Source: Bryopsis sp. KO-2023
Taxonomy: Eukaryota > Chlorophyta > Ulvophyceae > Bryopsidales > Bryopsidaceae
Direction of reading: 5' to 3'
DNA length: 64,000 nucleotides
NCBI GenBank assembly: GCA_030272585.1
Contig: BSYQ01000003.1
Coordinates: 7,812,001 to 7,876,000 of the forward strand
The position numbers were made by a program, and so were the translations under genes. Position 1 is the stretch's first letter, and each line of letters starts with the position of its first letter. The notes under the pieces were generated by a model. It was given only the letters and a program-made list of their open reading frames with translations, was not told the origin of the DNA and did no database searches. This document shows, piece by piece, positions 1-9,722 of the stretch.

Positions 1-2677
1 GGATTACACACCTCAGAATGATCCTCAGCATGTCTCCACCGGTGGGGTAATCGTTCCCTTCGAGCTTCTTGGAGGTCATCGCCACCGGGAACAGGATGGT
101 CCTCAATAGGCGGAGGGCCTCCCTGAAAACCAAAATATCAATAAAAAAAACTTAATAAACAAACCAGAAAATCATTAAAAACAAAACAGGAAACAAACCA
201 GAAAATCAATAAAGAAACTTAATAAGCACAGCAGGAAATTAACTTACCAATCGGCAATCTCCAGTGGCGACTTGTACCGCTGGAACTCCACCTCGAACCA
301 CCTCTTCGCAGCCCCCTCCACATCCAAAAGACGGACGATCATGTGGAAGGTGGAGTTCCAGCGGGTGTCGCATGGGACCTTCAGCGTGAGGACCCTGTTG
401 GGGGTGATCCATGGGAGGCCCTCGTCATCGGTGTCGCTCTCTGACAACAGGTCCACCGCCTCCCCCTCCTTCGCCGCGCGTTCAAACTCCTCCCTCTGCA
501 GCCTATCCAGGATTGCCTTCGACCTGGTGGATCTGTAACACAACATCACATGACACAGAAATGTTATCGTCAAATATAAAATTAATATTTCACAAGCACA
601 CAGAAAAAACAAAAAACAAAACAAACACCACAAACAAGAATGATACATAAGTGAACAGAATCAGCAAATGGAATTTACCTCGACACATGCGATACAAAGG
701 CGGTGGCCTTGTCGAGGGCCTTCTTCAGATTAGGGCTGGTGCCCCCCAGCCCAGCCAGCCATTTCCGCACAGCGGTCTGCAGCAGGTGCAACACACATGG
801 TTGCCAGTCCCAGAAGAGAAGTCGGTCGAAGCAGCTGACTACATTGGACCCACAGTCTGTGACTATTGTGGGCCTGTAGTAGGTCAGCCCGACTTGTCCG
901 GCAGCCTGCAGGACATGGTCCTTGATAACTGCAACACAGGAAACAACACAGAGGTAAGAAACATTGATTACAGGAGACCGTTATGAGGAACGACTTGATG
1001 CGTTGTTGTAACGTCTTCGGTCGGTACTGGTACCGTCTGAAACCGTTACAACAACGCATCAAGTCGTTACAGCACCGTGTAGACGTTACAACAACGCTTA
1101 CACGGTATTTGCACCGACATAGGGACGGTGCTTACAACGATTGTGTTTCGTTACAACACCGTCGGGTCGTTACGCATAACGACTTCTTTTTTTTCCCACC
1201 CATAGTAAAAAAAAACCCAAACCCCCACAAACAACTGACTTCCAAATTGACTGCTGATCATCAAGTTTAAAAAAACAATATAATAACTTTTCATATTTAT
1301 GTTTCTTTCCCTCATTCACACAATCACAAGCCCAACCCCAATTACCTTGCGCCGTCACGGACTCCTCCTCCACTGGAATTGATCCCATGCTGTATGTCGC
1401 CAAACGCCAGGCCTCACCCTCCTTCACAGCTCCCCCAGCCACCCAGGGCGTCACCACACTGTGGATGGTGAGGGACAGGTACTTGTCCCCTGCCCTGCTC
1501 GTCCACGCGTCACATGTGAGGGCGGGCTTGATGGCTGCCTCTTGGTAGGCCCCCATCTTCTCCTTCAGCTTGCCCAATCCCTCTTGAAAGAGTTCTTGGA
1601 CCTGCACCACATCAGAAAAATAATATTAAAAACAGTAGAAAACAAAACAAAACAAAACAAAACACAAAACACAAAAAAGAAAAACCCAAACCAGAAAAAT
1701 CCCTTACCTTTCGGGTGATGGTGCGACGTGAAAACTTGGGGGCCCGCGGGTTGAACAGCTTGATCATCTCAGCCCAGCCAGGCGAGTCAGCCACACTTAA
1801 CGGCAGCCCCTCACACGCAATCCAAAGGGCCACTCCCTGTGCAGCATTTTTCCACATTGGGGATTGTGGGGGCCAGGCCTTGGCCTGCACAAACTGCTCC
1901 AGCTGGGTATCGCGCTGCGAGGGGCTGCAGGTAACCACAATTAATCAGGCACAAAAGAAAAAAAAACAGACAACAGGAAATTATATGATATCAGCAGATT
2001 TGAGATCAAACCCAGTTGATGAAGAACTTACTCTGTTTGCTGGAGGCGTGCTTTTAGAGCATCCTCGCTGGTGATCCCGTGGGACTTTGCATGGCCTAAG
2101 GGCGTGGTCAGGGAAGAGTTGGAGTACGACACCAACTTGTCGCAAAGCTGGCACCGTAGAAACTTGGCCCCAGGTGTGGGTGCTTCCACCTGTGAATAGA
2201 AAAAAAAAGAAAACACAAAAACAAATCAAATGTTGCATTCGTTATCAATACCGACATCAATGCGTTACTGCACCGATGTGTGCGTTACTGCACCGCCTAT
2301 GGCGTTGCGGTACCGTCTTTCATCGGTGTTCGTAACGCAACAAATCCGGTGCTGCACCGGATGACGTTTTTTCTCACCTGAAGGACCCCCCCGATCGAAA
2401 ACAACGCTTTCACCCAAGCGTGCTTTGATGCCTTCCTTTTTTTGACATCGCCACCCTTTCCAGCCTCCGCCGCCCTCTTCTTCGACGACGCCGCCGTGCT
2501 AGGCCCCCCACTGCTGCCGCCACCACCCCCAGTTCTCTCCGCCTGCTCCATCACCACCTCCAACCCTGAACGCTCTTCCACCCTCGGCCCCTTGCCATGC
2601 GCGGGCTCCTGCACTGGTCTCTCCTCTGGGCGATCGCCCCCCGCCCCACTTCCACTCACAGGCGCTCCGGAGTCCAT
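1..2677 (-). CDS. hAT-family transposase with BED zinc finger, spliced, 3' end outside window
   Basis: Seven exons can be joined on the minus strand with GT-AG borders and consistent phase: 2677-2378, 2189-2032, 1924-1708, 1601-1346, 928-679, 532-248 and 122-1, about 529 codons to the edge. Exon 1 starts at ATG 2677 and encodes a low-complexity Gly/Ser/Lys-rich N-terminus with a basic KKRKASK nuclear-signal-like stretch. Exon 2 holds a BED-type finger (CQLC followed by HAKSH). Exon 4 carries LTCDAWTS and exon 5 VTDCGSN, positions where hAT transposases place catalytic aspartates; exon 5 continues with CVLHLLQ. Exon 6 has CDTRWNSTFHM, a conserved hAT block. No frameshift or stop is needed, so the gene looks intact this far. 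The usual C-terminal dimerisation region would lie left of the window. The enzyme would excise and reinsert the hAT element in the nucleus. Exon borders are my reading, not transcript-based. Confidence 0.85.
989..1068. repeat. 25-bp perfect inverted repeat inside transposase intron
   Basis: Arms 989-1013 and 1044-1068 are perfect reverse complements, with a smaller hairpin (cggtac/gtaccg) between them. The repeat lies in the intron between exons 4 and 5 (929-1345). That intron continues with several copies of a GTTACARCACCG-like motif up to about 1180. The same motif crowds the transposon terminus near 2830-3130. Confidence 0.85.
2190..2377. repeat. Intron 1 with copies of the transposon-end motif
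   Basis: This first intron of the transposase gene contains repeated GCGTTACTGCACCG-type words (about 2260-2300), a reverse-oriented GTAACGC word and a CCGGTGCTGCACCGG palindrome near 2346-2360. They resemble the subterminal words upstream of the gene. The remainder is A-rich on the plus strand (polypyrimidine tract on the minus strand), as expected before a 3' splice site. Confidence 0.6.
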
Positions 2678-3148
2678 AGTGTTTTTTTGATTTTCTTTCC
2701 GTTGTTTTTGCCCTCTTTTTCGATACCGTTGAAGTCTACCGTAACGTGCAACAGGAAAAAAACCGACGGCAGAAACCTAGCTTAAACCGGTCACACAAAC
2801 GCGGTACACATGAAAACGACAAGGAGTGGCGGCATCGTTGCTGTAACGTCCCCACACGTTGCAGTACCGCCATGTCGTTACTGCAACGTCAATACGTTGT
2901 TGTAACGAACATCGTTATTGGAACCGTGTGTGTCGGTGCAGCAACGTGTGTGGAACGTTGCAACAACGACCGTTACACGGGTGGCGCCCGTTGGCGACAA
3001 CGTATTGTACCGACCCGGTACCGATGTTGTACCGTAACGTGAAAATATCCGGCACCGTACCGTACCGTAACGACCCCTTACGGTACGGTACGGTATGTAA
3101 CGTGGTGTACCGTACCGTAGGGGGTCGTTACGGTACAGCCCAGCTCTG
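2678..3148 (-). repeat. hAT 5' terminal inverted-repeat end and subterminal repeats; promoter region
   Basis: Between the transposase ATG and the element end lie many short direct and inverted copies of CGTTRCAACRACG and CCGTACCGTAACG words (2830-3130). In hAT elements such subterminal motifs are transposase binding sites, and the region also acts as promoter. 3050-3130 folds on itself through GGTACGGTACGG/CCGTACCGTACC type repeats. The terminal repeat is 3131-3148. No clear TATA box was identified. Confidence 0.6.
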
Positions 3149-3601
3149 ATCACTCTGTGGATGAAAAGCTGTCGACAATGCTTGAGTGAAGTGGATACTA
3201 AAAAGGACATAACTCCTTATTACGGAGTTGTCTTCGAGCTTGGGCTATGCTCAACAAGGGATTGATCCGTGCATTAGGCGGACTAGGGGCACGCACAACC
3301 AAATTAGGTCGTATCGTGAGTCGGTTTCCCCGTGTAGCTAGAACCGAAGCACTACCCGTAGAAAAATTCATCAGTACTCGGTGATTGCATAACCACACAT
3401 CCGCGAGGTACAAATCAAAATGCTTTGCAGTGATAACTTGACACTCGATGGGAATCGGTTTCAATGGATTTGATTACTGATTTGCCTAAATCAGGAGCGG
3501 AAGCATTTGACGCTATCTTAGTTTTTGTGGATCGACTCACAAAGATGGTGCGATGCGTACCAACATCGTACCCACTTCTATATAGCCCATAGAATGATAC
3601 A
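3149..3601. pseudogene. Scrambled mosaic of element B fragments
   Basis: Short B pieces are joined in mixed order and orientation. 3149-3190 is integrase (minus). 3205-3447 is the protease-linker region (minus; it encodes an antisense 88-residue piece with the [18 protein letters not shown] motif). 3448-3565 is integrase (plus, around VDRLTKM). 3570-3600 is the B 3' untranslated stretch (minus). Junctions show short microhomologies such as tcgat near 3444 and gatac at 3596-3600. Nothing here can encode a working protein. Confidence 0.75.
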
Positions 3602-3722
3602 AATTTGATCCACGAATGTCAATGTATAGTTGGTACTTTGATAAGAACCAATATACATGAGGAAAATTTTGCTGATGGATTGATTTTCCTGCGATGCAGG
3701 TTAATCACTAGCCTTCGTTAAG
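3596..3722 (+). other. End of element B leader (5' UTR) upstream of B1 Gag-Pol
   Basis: The sequence matches the last part of the B leader seen in full at 57867-59084 and runs directly into the Gag ATG at 3723. The B1 5' LTR and the first 1.1 kb of leader are missing, replaced by the mosaic to the left. Confidence 0.75.
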
Positions 3723-6482
3723 ATGTCGAGACCAGACCCTTCTGGTGAAGAGGACATCACCACCTTAACGGTAGAAGAACTCCAAAATCGGATTGCTTTG
3801 ATGCAATCTGAACATCAGGCGTTCCGTAAAGAGGTGGATGACCGTGAGCGGGAACGTGAAGTGGCTACCAGAAAGGGTAGTACTTCTGTAGGGTCGGGAA
3901 GCAAAAAGTCTTCCACGGCCAAGCCTGATAAATTTGATGGCCAATGTCCTTGGAAAGAACATAAGGTCATTTTGGAGATCTTTTGGATTGCCGAGGGGGT
4001 TCCTCGAGAAGAATGGGGTCGGATTGGACCAACATTCTTGGGACCCAAAGGAATCAAGCACCTCATCGCTCGAGTCGGGGAAGAGAAAATTTCTGGAGGA
4101 AACCTGACTTGGGAGGAAATGTGTGTTGCTATGGATGATGGAAGTTTTGGTGAGTTGGCCACCGAATATGCGGTGACGCAAAAACTGTCCACATTCAAAG
4201 ACCACATTAACCGGCGATGCAATACTGGAGAATATGTGCGCCAAAGGGACACATATTTCACTCTTCGTAAGACCAAAATTGATAGTATTTCAAAAATTTG
4301 GTTCTTACACCGCAACCTCCATGGAGTGTTGAAGGAAGCGGTTGCCACTGATACTTCGGGTCATGAATGGACTTCATATGAGGAATTCCGTACCCATGTA
4401 TTGGCAAAAGGAGTATCGCATGATGAGCGATACCCAGTATTGGAAAAAGGTGCCAAAGAAAAGGAGGAGAGTACCGTTGGATCAAAGCGATCTCGGAAAG
4501 AAGAAAAAGGAAAGGTGTATCCGGTTAATCGGAAGAAAAACCGAATGATGCCGAGTTTTTCACCGAGATTTGGTGGTAGTTCTCAACAGACTCGTAAGAG
4601 TAAAGTTGGTAAAACATCTTTTCCTGCGGGTCTTAGCCAGAAAGAGTGGGAACGGCGCAAGGCCGCGAACCTTTGTTTCAGATGTGGAGCATCTTATTCT
4701 CCAGGTCATGTGTGTGATACTGGAAAGGTACGGAAGAGTCTCGCTTGTTTCGGGAAAGAACTTCCTAGTATAGAAGTTCTTGCATCTGGGTTATCTCGAA
4801 AGGAGGTATCGAAAAACTCAGATCCGAAAGATGTAATATTTGATCCGATGGATACAGATATTACGGAGCCCGAGAACAAATCGGATATTTCTGTGGAGAA
4901 TGACCCTGACCAGGTTATGTCTGTTGACAGAAATGATGACTCTATCCGATGTGGTGAGGTTGATTTGGACGTCGATCCCATTGGGGACGCCCAAGATCCT
5001 ATGCCTAGTAAAGAAGAGAAGGTGCCGGAGAACGATTGCATCTCTGGAATGCAACTTTTAAAATCGGAACTTCATCGTTTGCAGAATGCAAGTAGAGAGT
5101 TCACTTTTGACTCATCTACTAATGATGAAAGATTTGCGATTTGTAAAAAGTTTTGCACTGGACAAGAGTTTCTTGCATCGTCAGTAGCGGGACACCATGT
5201 TTGGATGGATCCTGGACGAAAGAATTTGAATGAATTCTTAAAGCATTATTTTGCTTGCAAGAAAGAGTCACCTTCTTCTACGAGTTGCTGCCTATTAATC
5301 CCTCATAATATGGCAGTTAGACAAAAAGAAATCAATCAAATGCGATTGATTGCACAATATCGAAAAGGAGCAAAATTGTTTGCTCTTAGCAGCGGTAAAG
5401 CACCAGGTCTTCTTTGGCCCGTTGATATATATTACGATCCACCTACAGCGGAGTTACCCGGTAACTCGATTCCAGGAGAGGATTGTAATCTCAGAATGTC
5501 AATGTCGTTCAAAGGTTTGATTTCTGGTTCCCCTGGTCAGATTCTGTTAGATTCTGGCGCCGCTGGCTACGCTTATATCTCTAAGCATTTCTGCGAAAGT
5601 ACAGGGCTTAGTTATAGATGTAAGCAAGGTACCAAAATCGAAATGGCCGATGGAACTCCATTGGATATCGTAGGGATAACCTCGATTAACTTGCGTTTGC
5701 AAGGCTTGCGGATGAAAATCGAGTGTCAAGTTATCACTGCAAAGCATTTTGATTTGTACCTCGGGGATGTGTGGTTATGCAATCACCGAGTACTGATGAA
5801 TTTTTCTACGGGTAGTGCTTCGGTTCTAACTACACGGGGAAACCGACTCACGATACGACCTAATTTGGTTGTGCGTGCCCCTAGTCCGCCTAATGCACGG
5901 ATCAATCCCTTGTTGAGCATAGCCCAAGCTCGAAGACAACTCCGTAATAAGGAGATTTGTCCTTTTCTGGTTATAGTTCGGGAGGTCCCGAACCCTTTAG
6001 AGGGGGAGGAATCTGGGGTACCCGAATTGCCCAAAAATCCTCTAGTGTCTTCATATCAAACAGAGCTGGAAAGTCTGTTAGATGAGTATAAAGACAGATT
6101 CTCCGATGAGTTGGCGGAATGCCCTCCATCTCGAGAAGAGGATGCAGCAATCGATCTTGTCCCTGGAGCGAAACCGGTACATAGACCAATGTTTCGTTAC
6201 ACACCAGGTGAAAGAAAAGAGATTGAGGAGCAAGTCTCTGATATGCTGCAGAAGGGTTTGATTAAGCCTAGTTGTAGTCCGTGGGGTGCACCAATCTTGT
6301 TTGTTCCCAAACCGGATGGTACTCGACGGATGTGTATCGACTATAGAGGCTTAAATAAGTTGACGATCAGGAATCAATATCCACTACCAAGGATAGATGA
6401 TCTCCTTGATCAACTTCAAGGTTCGAAATACTTTTCGGCCTTAGATTTGAAAGCAGGGTATTGGCAACTTCGAGTGAAGGAG
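3723..6482 (+). CDS. Element B1 Gag-Pol polyprotein, first 920 codons, split by element A
   Basis: Chromovirus Ty3/Gypsy polyprotein in which Gag and Pol form one continuous frame. It starts at ATG 3723. Visible parts: an N-terminal Gag region; a basic linker; a zinc knuckle [14 protein letters not shown] near residue 318; an acidic linker; protease with LLDSGAAGY near residues 608-614; and the beginning of reverse transcriptase ([13 protein letters not shown] near 853, [10 protein letters not shown]). The frame is cut after codon 920 inside RT by insertion of A at 6483, followed by a premature stop in A's LTR. The remaining 855 codons resume at 26232. Without the insertion the protein would be 1775 residues with no other break, so B1 was probably competent before A landed. 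Confidence 0.9.
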
Positions 6483-6902
6483 TGTTAGTCTTTTAGCGCT
6501 ATACGAGGTAGTTTGGGATAGAGCCGAGGGTGGCTGACGCATGCGGGTTCGCGAGTAAGACAGATTAGACCCAGAGTTCGGGGCATGCGTCAGCGTACTA
6601 CACTTAGGGGTACTTAAGAGGCCCACTCGTTGTTTTGACATTCACTTTATCTTGTAAGAACTCGGGATTCGTGGGATTGGTGTGTTCCCGCTTGTGTGTG
6701 TGTTTGTGTGTGTGTGTGTTAAGTGTTTGCCTGACGCAATCACTTCCCAACCCAAGTGCTCTAGTAGCGTTCACAACCGCGCTAGCTAGAGAGTTGTCTA
6801 AACCAACAAACCCCACAAGTATACTTGCGTTAGCCAGCAAGTTATCACGAATCCAATCAACACAGCCGACCACTATTGCGTCACCCACAAGCTTCACTAT
6901 CA
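6483..6902 (+). repeat. Element A LTR, copy 1 (5' LTR of array)
   Basis: 420 bp, TGTTAG...CTATCA. It contains an 11-bp inverted repeat CTGACGCATGC (6534-6544) / GCATGCGTCAG (6583-6593), a GT-rich microsatellite near 6692-6720 and several TGACGC/GCGTCA words. Such words resemble plant bZIP (TGACG) sites. It should hold promoter and polyadenylation signals; no strong TATA box was identified. Confidence 0.93.
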
Positions 6903-6904
6903 AT

Positions 6905-6916
6905 TGGTTTCGGAGC
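6905..6916 (+). promoter_or_regulatory. Primer-binding site of element A
   Basis: TGGTTTCGGAGC begins two bases after the LTR end, where a tRNA 3' end (ending in CCA) would prime minus-strand DNA. It matches the usual plant initiator-tRNA site TGGTATCAGAGC at 10 of 12 positions. The same core follows the LTRs of B, C and D. The second unit repeats it at 16567-16578. Confidence 0.75.
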
Positions 6917-7047
6917 GAGGCAAGAACTTTAAGTTCTTGAGATCGAAACTTGTGAACGTGGCGCAACAAACGTTTTTGTTTGTTTGTTTGGTAGAGAGAA
7001 ACTCCAACCGTGGTTGTTGAGTACTCCCAAATAGTGGCTGAGAGACC

Positions 7048-9687
7048 ATGGCTGACCGTGAACACGCATTGGCAGTGCGCGAGCCTCAAGTTGAAGAGCC
7101 AGGGATTGAACCTGAGTTCGATGAGGAATTGCCTGACGCACCCAATGTTGTGTATCAACAAATAAACGTCCAGAACATCCACAATGTCCAGCAAGCAGCT
7201 GTCGACATAGACATGGGAGCTGATGCGGAAGCCTTAAGAGAGGATGTGGATGCGGTCCATGACCGTGTGGACGATTTAGCCCACGGGCTAAGGGGTCACC
7301 TGCAGCAAGTTGACCAGACACTGGGGCAGAGGCTAGCCCATGCTGAGGCCTCTGTGTCGAACCAACTGGCTGGCGCATCAGAGGTGATCGGGCAGGCGCT
7401 GGAAACACAGCACCAGCATGCGCAACAGGTTGAGGCCACACAGCATGCGGTGGTGTCGCAACAGCAGAAGCTGGATTCAGTAGCGGCTCAACATAGTCGA
7501 TACGAGCAGAGGCTATTACGCCAAGATATCGACCATAGAAAAGAAAGAGCCGAGATCAAAGCTTCTGTGGACGCAATAACGAGGAGAATGGATGCCGCAG
7601 ACATTCTAGCGGACTCTCGTTTTGCTGACCTAAAAGAAGCAACTGAAGCATCAGCACTTCAGTTAAAACAACTCTCCGAGTTATCCCTTGTTCAAGGGCG
7701 GAGAATTGAAGGCTTATTAGGAACTGTTGCGGATTCCAACGAAAAAGTCGAACGGACTCTAGAATTGTTTCGGGAGTCCTTGCATAAGCAAGGTGCTGAG
7801 GTGAAGCGTTTGCAGAGCTCCAGAGTAGCAATTCAAAAAGATTTGATTGCCTTGGAGAAAAAGGCATCCAAGACCTGGGATCAGCAGCAAGATGCAGCTG
7901 ATGTGGTTGCCTTAAGATTATCTGGCCTGGAACGAAGCATGGAGGATGTGAGTGGCGGAAGTCAGAGTGCTCAAAGTGGAAGTGATGCTCGTGCAGTATC
8001 ACCAGAGCGAGAAGAATCAACTTCTCCTGAGCCTGAGGACTCAGCCTTTGGGATGCCGCTGCCGAAGAAATCAGTAAAGCAGTTGGCTGCATCATGGCCG
8101 CCACTAGACCAGAGCTTCGCGGTAGGAATGGTTGGGGCAGGAACCTCAACAATACCGGCTCCTCCAGCAGTACAGGTCGAGGAGGGTGAAATTGTTGCTG
8201 CAGAAGCACCACCATGCACTGCAGTGGACAGCGCACCAGACGCTGATTTCACATTCCCTCAATTGATACCTCCAAGTACAAGAGCTCAGCCTGGAGTACG
8301 CATCTCAGAACCCGACTCTGCCGATGGATCACGTAGACCCACACGAACTAACCCAAGAGTTCTCTCCTCAGCAGAAGTGTTATATCAAATTGACCTTGAG
8401 CGTGCTAAGGCACAGGTCAGAGAAGAGAAAGGAAAAGAACCCATGCAGATCCCCACACGTACTGGAAGATTGGGACTTGGGTTAAGTGCATTGGGAGCAA
8501 GGGTAGAAAATAATCCCTTTGCTGCACTTGGTTCATATGAGTCTACTGGTGGACCCAGTCGAGTTCCTCGCATGCGAGGTAACTTTGGAGACCCTGGTGA
8601 TGACGACCCAGATGATGATGGCGGTGATGATTACCGCGACAGACGAAACCGCCCACCTTCCCGCATTCCAGGTGCGCCTGATGGCGGAGGAGGTGGTGGC
8701 GGCGGTGGAGATGGTGGAGGCGGTGGACCTCCCGGTGGACCTCCTGATGGAGGTGGAGGTGGAGGTGGCGCTGGACCGGCAGGCCCAGGACCTCCTAGGC
8801 AAGGACAGTGGTTGCCTAGCACCGTCAAGTTGCAAATGCCTCGCGCATTTAACGGAAGTGGAGAACCAAAAGCCCGTAAATGGCAAGTGCTCATGACGCG
8901 GTACTTGAGAACCTGCGGAGTGCATGAAGCACAGTGGCAATCGATTATGGCCACTAACCTTTATGGGGCTGCCTCGGATTGGTTAACGATGCAAGAGTTG
9001 AAAATTCACCGAGGTGAAAGACCACCCTTCCGTGACTGGATGGACTTCATGGATGGCTTAGCTACAGCTTTCGAATTCTCTAGTGATCGAGATGAAGCGT
9101 GGCGTGACCTCCATAAACTCAAGCAGACTGGAACCGTGAAACAGTTCGTTAAAGAGTTTCAGCGGTTAGTTTTGAGGATTCCAGACCTCGAAGAGGATCA
9201 CCAGTATTTGCTCTTCGTGGATGGACTGAAAAGTGAAGTTCAGAAGTTAGTCGCAGCAACGGTACCTCGAGATGTCGAGGCCGCCATCATATCCGCCGAA
9301 CGATTGGAAGCCCTTGGAGTTGGAACACAAGGCCAAGGAGGGCAAACCAATCAGAAAAAGAAAGGAGTCTGGCGTGGTGGAAGAAAGAAGAAAGGCCAGA
9401 ATCAGGGTCAGCAGCAGCAGAACCCCACACCACCAGCCCAAGCACCACCACAAGCTGCCGCAGGAGTGCAACAGCAGCAGCAACAGCAACAAGGACGTGG
9501 TGGTGGTGGACGTGGACGCGGTGGTGGTAACCGTGGAAGAGGACAAGCCAATCAGGGAAGACAGAACCCCCAGGGGGGAGGGGGATATAATTGTTATCTT
9601 TGTGGAAAGAAGGGTCACCCTGTGAGGCAATGTCCTAGATTGGAGGAGGTGAAAAATCTCCCCGATGTAAAAAAAATGTTAAACTGA
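7048..9687 (+). CDS. Element A Gag, unit 1 (879 aa)
   Basis: Structural protein of the retrotransposon particle. The ATG at 7048 lies in a good context (ccATGG). The first ~300 residues are rich in Gln, Glu and Ala and look like long coiled coil; a Ser/Pro-rich linker follows; residues ~541-585 are a Gly/Pro tract. The retrotransposon Gag (capsid) domain spans ~597-760 and includes the YLRTCG and FVKEFQRLVLRIP regions. A Gln-rich then Arg/Gly-rich stretch precedes a CCHC zinc knuckle CYLCGKKGHPVRQC at 849-862, expected to bind genomic RNA. The roughly 600-residue extension before the capsid domain is much longer than usual for Ty3/Gypsy. The frame ends at TGA 9685-9687, just past a slippery run that leads into pol. 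Confidence 0.92.
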   Translation: MADREHALAVREPQVEEPGIEPEFDEELPDAPNVVYQQINVQNIHNVQQAAVDIDMGADAEALREDVDAVHDRVDDLAHGLRGHLQQVDQTLGQRLAHAEASVSNQLAGASEVIGQALETQHQHAQQVEATQHAVVSQQQKLDSVAAQHSRYEQRLLRQDIDHRKERAEIKASVDAITRRMDAADILADSRFADLKEATEASALQLKQLSELSLVQGRRIEGLLGTVADSNEKVERTLELFRESLHKQGAEVKRLQSSRVAIQKDLIALEKKASKTWDQQQDAADVVALRLSGLERSMEDVSGGSQSAQSGSDARAVSPEREESTSPEPEDSAFGMPLPKKSVKQLAASWPPLDQSFAVGMVGAGTSTIPAPPAVQVEEGEIVAAEAPPCTAVDSAPDADFTFPQLIPPSTRAQPGVRISEPDSADGSRRPTRTNPRVLSSAEVLYQIDLERAKAQVREEKGKEPMQIPTRTGRLGLGLSALGARVENNPFAALGSYESTGGPSRVPRMRGNFGDPGDDDPDDDGGDDYRDRRNRPPSRIPGAPDGGGGGGGGGDGGGGGPPGGPPDGGGGGGGAGPAGPGPPRQGQWLPSTVKLQMPRAFNGSGEPKARKWQVLMTRYLRTCGVHEAQWQSIMATNLYGAASDWLTMQELKIHRGERPPFRDWMDFMDGLATAFEFSSDRDEAWRDLHKLKQTGTVKQFVKEFQRLVLRIPDLEEDHQYLLFVDGLKSEVQKLVAATVPRDVEAAIISAERLEALGVGTQGQGGQTNQKKKGVWRGGRKKKGQNQGQQQQNPTPPAQAPPQAAAGVQQQQQQQQGRGGGGRGRGGGNRGRGQANQGRQNPQGGGGYNCYLCGKKGHPVRQCPRLEEVKNLPDVKKMLN

Positions 9688-9722
9688 CCGCCAGGCAGGA
9701 AACTGCTTCGTCTGAGCCTGGC
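9669..9722 (+). promoter_or_regulatory. Probable -1 ribosomal frameshift site, gag to pol (unit 1)
   Basis: The last Gag codons read GTA AAA AAA ATG TTA AAC TGA. A AAA AAA (9669-9675) fits the X XXY YYZ slippery heptamer in the Gag frame. Fourteen bases downstream a perfect 7-bp stem GCCAGGC (9690-9696) / GCCTGGC (9716-9722) could act as stimulator. The -1 frame is open from 9675 without a stop through pol to 13685. The run and stem recur in unit 2 and in the minus-strand copy. Confidence 0.75.

Larger units (their letters stand above)
1..3148 (-). mobile_element. hAT DNA transposon, 5' terminal part, cut by window edge
   Basis: A class II transposon lies on the minus strand. Its 5' end is at 3148: read on the minus strand it begins CAGAGCTGGGCTGTACCG, a CAG-start terminus typical of hAT elements. 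The flanking sequence from 3149 is B integrase sequence, so the element landed in an older retrotransposon fragment. The expected 8-bp target duplication is atcactct (3149-3156); its partner lies left of the window. The interior holds a spliced transposase gene (1-2677) and clusters of a GTTACAACACCG-like motif. The other end is not seen, so autonomy cannot be judged. Confidence 0.8.

Noticed and set aside
6692-6720. GT microsatellite in A LTR as an independent repeat
   Set aside because: It is part of every A LTR and shows no expansion between copies.
7556-9630. Long antisense and alternative frames across gag (up to 226 codons)
   Set aside because: They are by-products of the biased composition of gag, with proline- or serine-rich translations and no start context; identical in each copy because the gene is.
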